Position numbers and translations under genes: made by a program | The notes under the pieces: generated by a model | Database searches by the model: none | Seen by the model: the letters and a program-made list of their open reading frames with translations, nothing else | What the model was told of the DNA's origin: nothing | Origin: a virus | IMG/VR virus record: IMGVR_UViG_3300032073_000337 | Coordinates: 1 to 20,690 of that record | Length of the DNA: 20,690 bases | Reading direction: 5' to 3' (one strand) | In this document: piece after piece, positions 15,401 to 20,690 of the stretch | How the letters are laid out: the number at the start of each line of letters is the position of its first letter | Position numbering within the stretch: position 1 is the first letter of the stretch

Positions 15401-17030
15401 TAGCGCAATGTGGGAGAGTTTTACAAGAGGTGCTACAGAAGCAATTTTTGATGCTACAGGTAAAAAGTCTATTTTAGGGTGGAAAATGGAAGGTTCTGAC
15501 CCTGCCAGTCAGTTACTAAAGGTAGGGTTCTACTCTAAGTTTGGTTTCTTAAACCCTGATCAGTTGTTCTTACAAGGGTTTCACTCTGTTGTTGTTACAG
15601 CAGCATCACCAAGAGCAGGTACTAGAGGTATCTTCTTAGCTCCTGCTTTATCTATAATTACACACCCATCAATAAATAAACAAGCTAAGGAATTAGCAAA
15701 GCAAAGACTGCTAGATAATAAACTTGGTAATCTTCTTATAGATAAAGACGATTTAGATGAACTTCTAGAATATATAGAAACAAGTGGTAGAGCAAACATA
15801 GACAATCAGGTAGCAGAATTACAGACACCAGAGAAATTTGGTGTGGCTACTAATCTATTACCTAAAGGAGCACAAACTGCTTCTAGTCTACTTGACAAAT
15901 CTACTTTATTCTTTAAACATGGTGAATTAATTTCACGTATGACAGCTATGACTACAGCTTTCTTAGAGCACAAGGCTATGAGACCTAACATTCCTGTCAA
16001 CTCTACTAAAGGTAGAGCAATGATAACCAAGAGAGAACAGGATTTAACTTTTAGAATGACATCAGCATCTAGAAGTTACTTTCAGTCAGGTGCTATGAGA
16101 GTTCCTACTCAGTGGTTGACATATATGTTTAGATCAATGTCTGCTGTTACAGTAGGCAGAGAGTTTACACTTGGAGAAAAAGCAAGAATGTTCTTTGTTC
16201 TTGGTCCTATGTTAGGTATGACAGGTGTTGGTGCTAAGAATACTGCAGGATACCTTACAGAAAAAATGGGCTTTGATCCTAAAGACCCTATGACTGAAAA
16301 GATACATAACTCAATAAAGTATGGACTAGTAGATAGGCTCTTGTCTGAGTTGATCGGTGAAGAAACTGCTTACGCTAAAAGAGTAGCACCTGCTGACCAA
16401 ATGTTTGAAACATTTAAAAGACTTTTCAGTGAAGACTTTATGACTGTGATAGGTGGTCCATCTGCTGAAATAAGTAGAGATATGTTAGGTCTAGCTACAA
16501 CAGGTATAGGTAATATGTTTGCTGGCAGAACGTCATTAGTTAGAGAAGATTTAAATTCTGTCTTGCGTAATGTCTCAAGTTATGATAAAATGTACAAAAT
16601 GTGGGAGCTTATAGATAAGGGCGAATACAGAGGTAGAACAAGAAAGCAAGTATCTTCTGATGTAGAACCTATAAGTGGTGCTGCTGCTATATTCTTCGGT
16701 GCAACTCCTGCTCCTGTACAGAACTACTACGACTACAAAGAGATGGAGTTCAAGAAGAATAAAAAAGTAGATGAAGTTGAAACATACCTAAGACAACAAG
16801 CTAACTATGCTATCAGACTTATGATTGAGGGTGATAGAGATGAGTTTGAAAAGGGTGCTAAACTTATGCAAGAGGTTAACGATAAGCTCTGGGCTACTCC
16901 ATTTAGTGATCAACTTAAAGTAGAGATACAAAAAAGAATATCTAGAGGTGAAAGTATACCAGACATAATGAGAAATGCTCAACGTCTTGACTTAACTCAC
17001 TCAGCAGAAATAGTAACAGAAAGAATGTAA
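12498..17030 (+). CDS. Giant internal virion / DNA ejection protein (1510 aa)
   Basis: The start at 12498 is fixed by TAATG; there is no good ribosome site, so coupling to the gp14-like gene is likely. The first about 290 residues are acidic and helical. A low-complexity Ala/Pro/Gly linker with a short tandem repeat (SGPAARP, SGPAVRD) lies at about 342-355. Most of the rest is long helical sequence, such as 'MEKVFGASSTRLSDRLGTLF'. Near residues 1230-1246 is a hydrophobic segment, RMFFVLGPMLGMTGVGA. Preceding it is a 'PTQWLTYMFRSMSAVTVGREF' region, and 'LIGGEETAY'-like and 'MDVIGGPS'-like helical stretches follow. Size, position and helical make-up match gp15/gp16-type core proteins, which are ejected and span the periplasm. 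I see no lytic transglycosylase motif here; that activity is in the next gene. No break or frameshift is seen over 4.5 kb. Confidence 0.8.
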   Translation: MNRPLTLDEFVSNQDVLEKEYQEEEYQRPLNPFSEVETIKAQELGYVLDTDETEIRVARSQGDFVHTTSAKLKESNYDYDNLVEKALEDDKSVEETAEIVQERIEKDRDIPMSEYMLSQILMLNDSDVTPFASRALTNMETFNRLMQEEFEANDQSGFSKFLHFLDVNILRELTIGLPENLTYRTNREGTEIREAFVRLTPNEFEDWAREYIEERKDEGVFTANGDSVWNLYKTAHDATYLGDDPYANLNFLFGAADLATLGYLGGIRKTASALKRTTSLAQDTTGKLLSLTKVKRPVDSVAVVDGEVAAANAATRAVEKVGVQTDNITAGRLVPEEMDAASGPAARPSGPAVRDGTRASILYEDLAELNRRGSFGEFVPLAVLEATAKTMAGKIASTTNDAVANVKSIVDELSDDYKVVVRIGKNGSGAPFRRKMDAEAVAAQDPAFKVVRREEGRGWYVETEQRIDVLGLPEAEQVLQKSNFIFDTMEKVFGASSTRLSDRLGTLFLQAEAGAANIKQLIKPYEKKINALKKGETQRLGHIMESLRDGTLSQKFKEAPTLHQFEGIYYTEFGVPAPRKTVEAYAALVDINNTSWQIKSSAMLKRFVAAGGVFAPNIDEIGRIVYKVDGQGVKIPEDAAILDFKLATSNNGGGASLRKTDLAKKQYEKVPVYKLDSPFLGHLYVTNIDEIRVLEKADVMPYNFGGPRANADLRWFVSAVIESGVKTVNGPKNAALGIRTLLGAFSKSQADLAVKQINNITEKTKNLMDAAGVDDIAKLQLGKTDSDALDDLIRANRDWNPNISTLADLKLIASKHGFTFREKFAVKARDEKLRLEEVGENPALLGSSMGDYDSIKINMRRGDNPPMEFGGREASNINPISAIADQFNSEAFGYAHRASTQNAMVGWVKLAEANPSIVDIPTNIPKNDFLQKLLKAEVTKTGKFNDLAAQLREQQAVIKRRLNQPTMTSAMWESFTRGATEAIFDATGKKSILGWKMEGSDPASQLLKVGFYSKFGFLNPDQLFLQGFHSVVVTAASPRAGTRGIFLAPALSIITHPSINKQAKELAKQRLLDNKLGNLLIDKDDLDELLEYIETSGRANIDNQVAELQTPEKFGVATNLLPKGAQTASSLLDKSTLFFKHGELISRMTAMTTAFLEHKAMRPNIPVNSTKGRAMITKREQDLTFRMTSASRSYFQSGAMRVPTQWLTYMFRSMSAVTVGREFTLGEKARMFFVLGPMLGMTGVGAKNTAGYLTEKMGFDPKDPMTEKIHNSIKYGLVDRLLSELIGEETAYAKRVAPADQMFETFKRLFSEDFMTVIGGPSAEISRDMLGLATTGIGNMFAGRTSLVREDLNSVLRNVSSYDKMYKMWELIDKGEYRGRTRKQVSSDVEPISGAAAIFFGATPAPVQNYYDYKEMEFKKNKKVDEVETYLRQQANYAIRLMIEGDRDEFEKGAKLMQEVNDKLWATPFSDQLKVEIQKRISRGESIPDIMRNAQRLDLTHSAEIVTERM
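13521..13562 (+). repeat. Two 21-bp units coding SGPA(A/V)R linker
   Basis: Two head-to-tail in-frame 21-base units share their first 11 bases (TCTGGTCCTGC) and diverge afterwards. They encode SGPAARP and SGPAVRD in a low-complexity Pro/Gly/Ala linker of the 1510-aa ejection protein. It probably arose by slippage and works as a flexible hinge. Confidence 0.6.
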
Positions 17031-17039
17031 GGAAAGTAT

Positions 17040-19655
17040 ATGTCTTTTTCCATTGATATGAAGGACGCTGGAGCAGCCTTTGAGCAGGGGGTACAAGCAC
17101 CCACAGCTACAGAGTATGGGGCTGCTGCACAGGGCTTACAGGCTCTATCAAAGGGTGTTTTTAGCATAGCAGACACAGTAGCTAGACAACAAAGAACTGG
17201 CCCTACTCAAACATCCGTAGACAGAGCATCTGCTGCTAAGTTTTTTACAACTCTTCAGGAAAAAACTAGAGGTGTAGAAGATTTAGACCAACTAAGTTCT
17301 GTTACCAATGGTTTGCTTACACAGTTTATAGCAACTACTGGTCAAAAACCTGATGCTTCAATGTTTGATGCAATTAAAGCTATAACAGGTTTAGATAAAA
17401 CAACTATAACTTTTAATGCTGAGACAGCAGGATACAACGAAGTTGTTGCTCTAGTTGATGCCAACCCTTCTTTTCGTTTTCTTTCAGAACAAGAGCTAAA
17501 AGCTTCTGGTCAAAACTATACATCACAAGATGTTGTCAATCTAACTGTAGAAAAAATAAAATTAAACGAAGCTTCTATGGCTTCTTTAACTTTAAATAGA
17601 AACGTAAGTGAATCTGAGTTTCAAAAAAGATTACCTTTGTTTGACGAGAGAATAGATCAGCTAACACAACTTGCTGGTGCTGCTTTAGAAGTAGAAAGAC
17701 AAGGTGGTAATGTAGACCCTGAGTTTCTTAAAAGTCAGTTGATGTCAGGAGTAGCTATGTTAAGAGCTAACTTTGCTAGACCTACTAATGTGTCTGCTGA
17801 TACTTACGCACCAATAGAAAACCAGATAGCTGGTCTTGAGGCATTAGTCAAGAACGTAGCCAACTACGATGCTGATCAGTTTGAAATGCTGCAGGGTCAA
17901 GAGCTTGCTGCGTTAGGTAAGATAATTGTAGAAAATGCTAAAGGTCTCAATGACCCTATACTAGCTGCTTCTATAATTGAAATGAAACCTGAGTTTATAT
18001 CTGCATATATGACTCAGAAAGTTTCAGAAGGTATAGACTTTTATAAGAACTTACCACCAAGAGAAGCTATAGTTTACACTGAAGTAAAGATACCTACATC
18101 TGAGGTAGCTACTATAGAAAGAAAAAGTGAGACAAGTATACCTGATGAAGGTTCTATTTTTGACAGTGAATCACTAGACCATGCGGCAGAACTTGAGGAC
18201 AGAACATATAAGAACACTATAGATTACTTTATTAATACTCAGGTAAATGCAACAACAGTAGAGGCTATGAGTGTAGAGGCTCACAGAAACAGTTTCCTAC
18301 AGGGTATTGGTAAGGCTACTACTTATATACATAGCAGAGACAGTATAAGAGATATGAAATTTATTCGTACCTTATACAGCGATGAAACTCTTGATAAACT
18401 TAATGCAATTAAAGACATAGACCCTGATGGTTACACAATAGCAGTAGCTAGACTAAAACGATCTCTGTTTAAACAGTACGTCAACCGTTCTCTTCAGCAG
18501 TCTGGTACTCTACAAGATAGTCCTTGGACTGTTAGTGCAGCAACAAATGAGATAACCTTTGTTCCTAATCCTGACAGGTTTGGTGGTGAAGAAGGTGTTA
18601 AAATGATTACTCAGTATGCTAATGAGTATTACAATGGTGACCTTACAGCTATGGCTAAGGATGGTGGAGCCAGAGGTAGAGAAGAGGCTATGGCTGATAA
18701 CTACTTGATGACACCTTTACTTGGTGAATTAGCAAGGTCTAAAGGTTTGTTCAGAGAAGCTAAGACACAACTAGACATCAACAACTTTTTCAAAAGACAA
18801 CTTGAGCAGTTAGGAATGTCTAAAACTGGTGTAGATAAAACATTTAACAAAGAAACATCAGAGCAAAATCCTTACGTACCACCTAAGAATGTTATGGAAG
18901 ACTTAGATTTTATTGATGCTGTAGATAACCTAGCGTTTGAAATAGGTGCTATACCTCAGGACTTACTAAGGATCATGGCTTTTGAGACAGGAAATACTTT
19001 TAATCCTGCAGAAAAAAGTAAAGCAGGTACAAGTGCTACTGGTCTGATACAGTTTGTTGAGGCTACAGCTAAAGACTTAGGTACTTCTACTGCAGAACTA
19101 GCAGGTATGACAAGAGTAGAACAACTAGAGTACGTAAGCACATTTTTAAAACAAAAACTTAAAGGAGTAGAAGACCCTGATATAGGTGATCTGTATATGG
19201 CAGTCTTGTATCCTAAAGCTGTAGGAAAAGCTAACGACTATATCTTGTTTAGTAGTGGTAGCAACAGGTATGACAAGAATGAAGGTCTTGACATGAACCA
19301 AGACGGTTTCATTACTAAAGGTGAGGCTGTTGACAAGATGTTGTTTAACACAAGTGGTCAAGACTTCACTAGAAGTGAGCCAGAGATAACACAACAAGAT
19401 TTAGATACAAGTGTTAGACCTCAGATAAGACCTGAGACTGAGCAACAGTCCTTCACACCAATATCACAGTCAGATATTTTTAATGATGACGTAAGAAAAT
19501 ATGTAGAATCTCTCAAAGCAAACCCTGATGATGTACCTCTTGTTCAAGGCAGAGAAGAATACAAGCGTATGAAAGAACAGGGTATGCTTAAGAAAGGTCA
19601 GGTAGTTATTGTTAAACTAGAGAATGGTGATCTAGAAGCTATACAGGTTAACTAA
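17040..19655 (+). CDS. Internal virion protein with C-terminal lytic transglycosylase (SLT) domain and EF-hand loop
   Basis: 871 aa. The ATG at 17040 is preceded by AAGGAAA at 17029-17035. The N-terminal 600 or so residues are helical with no recognised domain and probably form a core or ejection-channel part. From about 625 to 785 there is an SLT-type peptidoglycan-cleaving domain: IMAFETGNTF with likely catalytic E649, then KSKAGTSATGLIQF (ATGLIQF at 666-672), then the helical 'LYMAVLYPKAVGKAND'. Within it residues 751-762 (DMNQDGFITKGE) match a canonical EF-hand loop (D1-x-N3-x-D5-G6-x-I8-x-x-x-E12). The C-terminal tail ends 'QVVIVKLENGDLEAIQVN'. It would nick the murein so that the ejection channel can pass. 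In T7 this activity is at the N-terminus of gp16; here it is near the C-terminus of the shorter large protein. Confidence 0.85.
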   Translation: MSFSIDMKDAGAAFEQGVQAPTATEYGAAAQGLQALSKGVFSIADTVARQQRTGPTQTSVDRASAAKFFTTLQEKTRGVEDLDQLSSVTNGLLTQFIATTGQKPDASMFDAIKAITGLDKTTITFNAETAGYNEVVALVDANPSFRFLSEQELKASGQNYTSQDVVNLTVEKIKLNEASMASLTLNRNVSESEFQKRLPLFDERIDQLTQLAGAALEVERQGGNVDPEFLKSQLMSGVAMLRANFARPTNVSADTYAPIENQIAGLEALVKNVANYDADQFEMLQGQELAALGKIIVENAKGLNDPILAASIIEMKPEFISAYMTQKVSEGIDFYKNLPPREAIVYTEVKIPTSEVATIERKSETSIPDEGSIFDSESLDHAAELEDRTYKNTIDYFINTQVNATTVEAMSVEAHRNSFLQGIGKATTYIHSRDSIRDMKFIRTLYSDETLDKLNAIKDIDPDGYTIAVARLKRSLFKQYVNRSLQQSGTLQDSPWTVSAATNEITFVPNPDRFGGEEGVKMITQYANEYYNGDLTAMAKDGGARGREEAMADNYLMTPLLGELARSKGLFREAKTQLDINNFFKRQLEQLGMSKTGVDKTFNKETSEQNPYVPPKNVMEDLDFIDAVDNLAFEIGAIPQDLLRIMAFETGNTFNPAEKSKAGTSATGLIQFVEATAKDLGTSTAELAGMTRVEQLEYVSTFLKQKLKGVEDPDIGDLYMAVLYPKAVGKANDYILFSSGSNRYDKNEGLDMNQDGFITKGEAVDKMLFNTSGQDFTRSEPEITQQDLDTSVRPQIRPETEQQSFTPISQSDIFNDDVRKYVESLKANPDDVPLVQGREEYKRMKEQGMLKKGQVVIVKLENGDLEAIQVN
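19290..19325 (+). other. EF-hand calcium-binding loop coding segment
   Basis: Twelve codons in the transglycosylase gene give D-M-N-Q-D-G-F-I-T-K-G-E, with acidic or Asn ligands at positions 1, 3, 5 and 12, Gly at 6 and Ile at 8. This fits the consensus of a calcium-binding EF-hand or dockerin-type loop. Ca2+ binding itself is inferred. Confidence 0.75.
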
Positions 19656-20431
19656 TGGCAGATAAAGTATTAGGAACATTTTCATTTAATAATCAACCTT
19701 CTGAAGAAAAGTCCTTAGGTCAAACATTCTTTGACTTTATGGAGACAGCAAAGCCTGTAGTCAAGGCTGGTGTTGAGGCAGGGGTAGATGCTGCTGTAAC
19801 TGCAGGAGGGGCTGTAAGAGACACCTATAAAATGTTAAGCACAACACCTGTTTCTATGATGCTTGATGATGTTTTTGTTCCAGCAATGGGTAGAAAAATA
19901 ACTGAAGCTAACTTTTCTCCTGAATCTATAGACATACTAAAACAAATGGCTTTAGATAATAATTTAAAAGCTGGTGACAGTATGAAAATTAATTATGAAG
20001 ACTTTAACAAGTACGGTGCAAAGATGTCTGCTAAATTTGTAAGCGGCACAAACGAAGACATTTCTAGTATAAAAGAAAAACTATTAAATCTTTCACCTGC
20101 TGATGAAGTTAAGATGACCTTGGGTGAAGCTATGTTATCTGTCGATCAAGAAGGTAACATCAAAGTTATAGATCAATATGACTTTAATAGTTGGTCTTGG
20201 TATGGAAAAGGTAAACAAGAAGACGGTAAGTACTTGGCTTTGTCTGCAGATGAATTTGAAAAAACAGATATAGGTTTTGTTGAGGCTGTGATGGACACCA
20301 TTCAAAATGCACCGTCTGATTATCAGATGTTAAGAAACTTATCTTTTCTTTTCGGTAGCAGAGATTATGAAGATGACACAAGAGATACAGGAAGACCAGT
20401 AGAAATCAACGTAGGAAAAATCGAGGAATAA
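19655..20431 (+). CDS. 258-aa virion-associated candidate (YDFN motif), function unknown
   Basis: The start ATG at 19655 shares an A with the previous stop (TAATG); only a weak AGG lies upstream. The N-terminus carries 'GTFSFNNQPSEEKSLGQTFF' and an Ala/Val/Gly-rich amphipathic stretch at about 33-60 (KPVVKAGVEAGVDAAVTAGG). A central part has 'DEVKMTLGEAMLSVDQEGNIKVIDQYDFN' features, with YDFN at 175-178. The C-terminal part is 'LRNLSFLFGSRDYEDDTRD' followed by 'TGRPVEINVG'. I recall similar 'LG...D..GN..V.D.YDFN' and 'DTGRPV.I..G' motifs in unassigned phage structural proteins. It lies between the ejection proteins and the endolysin, so it may be a virion or ejection component. No signal peptide, clear membrane helix or enzyme motif is visible, so it is not a convincing holin. 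Confidence 0.65.
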   Translation: MADKVLGTFSFNNQPSEEKSLGQTFFDFMETAKPVVKAGVEAGVDAAVTAGGAVRDTYKMLSTTPVSMMLDDVFVPAMGRKITEANFSPESIDILKQMALDNNLKAGDSMKINYEDFNKYGAKMSAKFVSGTNEDISSIKEKLLNLSPADEVKMTLGEAMLSVDQEGNIKVIDQYDFNSWSWYGKGKQEDGKYLALSADEFEKTDIGFVEAVMDTIQNAPSDYQMLRNLSFLFGSRDYEDDTRDTGRPVEINVGKIEE

Positions 20432-20432
20432 A

Positions 20433-20690
20433 ATGGCGTTCAAGTTATCAGAAAGAAGTTTAAAGAAGTTAGACGGTGTACACCCTGATTTGGTAGAGGT
20501 TGTGTCTGAAGCAATCAAGCTTACTACAGTGGACTTCGGAGTTACGTATGGCGTAAGAACCCTGCACGAACAGGCAGAGTTAAAACGTACAGGCAGATCA
20601 CAGACTATGAAAAGTAAACACTTAATCCAAGACACAGGCTATGCTCATGCTGTAGACTTGGTTGCTTACTTTGGTTCAGACATAAGCTGG
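20433..20690 (+). CDS. Endolysin N-terminus, M15-family (VanY / L-Ala-D-Glu peptidase-like), truncated by window end
   Basis: The ATG at 20433 is preceded by GAGGA at 20424-20428. The 86 visible residues start MAFKLSERSLKKLDGVHPDLVEVV, then 'DFGVTYGVRTLHEQAEL', then SKHLIQDTGYAHAVDLVAY. This is the phage Peptidase_M15_4 layout: 'L.GVHP.LV.VV..A' near the N-terminus, the 'G.RT..EQ..L' core strand and helix, and the zinc site S-x-H...AxD with H63 and D75 as likely ligands. The final catalytic Asp/Glu and third His would lie beyond the right edge. The enzyme would cut peptide cross-bridges of the murein at lysis. No signal peptide is present, so release would need a holin, which is not in this window. 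Confidence 0.85.
   Translation, partial: MAFKLSERSLKKLDGVHPDLVEVVSEAIKLTTVDFGVTYGVRTLHEQAELKRTGRSQTMKSKHLIQDTGYAHAVDLVAYFGSDISW

Noticed and set aside
20339-20635. 98-aa minus-strand ORF across the end of the 258-aa gene and the endolysin start
   Set aside because: It opposes two coding regions with clear protein features, one of them an M15 peptidase, and has no ribosome site.
1-20690. CRISPR arrays, tRNAs, insertion sequences, attachment sites, integrase
   Set aside because: No spaced direct repeats, cloverleaf pattern, transposase or recombinase was seen on either strand. Gaps between genes are at most about 53 bp.

Overview
The window is the late (morphogenesis) region of a lytic, short-tailed, T7-like phage. 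Every gene I can support is on the + strand and the genes are packed almost without gaps. The cast is that of a podovirus: terminase large subunit, portal, scaffold, major capsid protein, two T7 gp11/gp12-type tail tube proteins, a small gp14-like and two large ejection proteins, and the start of an M15-type endolysin. Base composition is about 40% GC in spot-checked lines. Several proteins (the tail-fibre jelly-roll head, the fibre motif around residues 246-270, the small proteins around portal and scaffold) look to me like those of marine podoviruses, but the host cannot be named from this window. No integrase, tRNA, insertion sequence, CRISPR array, phage RNA polymerase or replication gene is visible.

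Layout. (1) 2-1995, tail-tip block: two small proteins sharing a 'PSDR(S/T)FR(N/G)AW' motif, a 384-aa receptor-fibre protein and a 57-aa protein. (2) 1995-5617, packaging block: TerL and portal, then a 29-aa lysine-rich peptide and an 83-aa hypothetical. (3) 5619-8362, head block: scaffold, major capsid protein and two beta-rich decoration/head-fibre candidates, with a UUCG-capped hairpin between the last two. (4) 8362-11957, tail block: tail tube A, a 99-aa hypothetical, tail tube B and a GNAT acetyltransferase in the slot of T7 gene 13. (5) 11959-20431, ejection block: a 179-aa gp14-like membrane-active protein, a 1510-aa internal virion protein, an 871-aa protein with a C-terminal lytic transglycosylase domain carrying an EF-hand loop, and a 258-aa virion-associated candidate. 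(6) 20433 to the right edge: endolysin N-terminus.

How they work together. Scaffold and capsid protein build the procapsid on the portal. TerL packages DNA through the portal. gp11/gp12-type proteins close the head and form the stubby tail, and the fibre binds the host. The ejection proteins leave the head on infection and open a path through the wall. The endolysin releases progeny. Eight junctions are the pentamer TAATG (stop and start share one A), so much of the region is probably one or a few polycistronic messages read by coupled re-initiation.

I see no clearly undescribed system. The points worth a second look are the lysine-rich mini-gene, the EF-hand inside the ejection transglycosylase, the shared motif in the first two genes, the hairpin in the head block, the GNAT gene among structural genes, and the sharp arginine-codon shift of the capsid gene. 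Family assignments rest on reading the proteins and on gene order; no database search was run.
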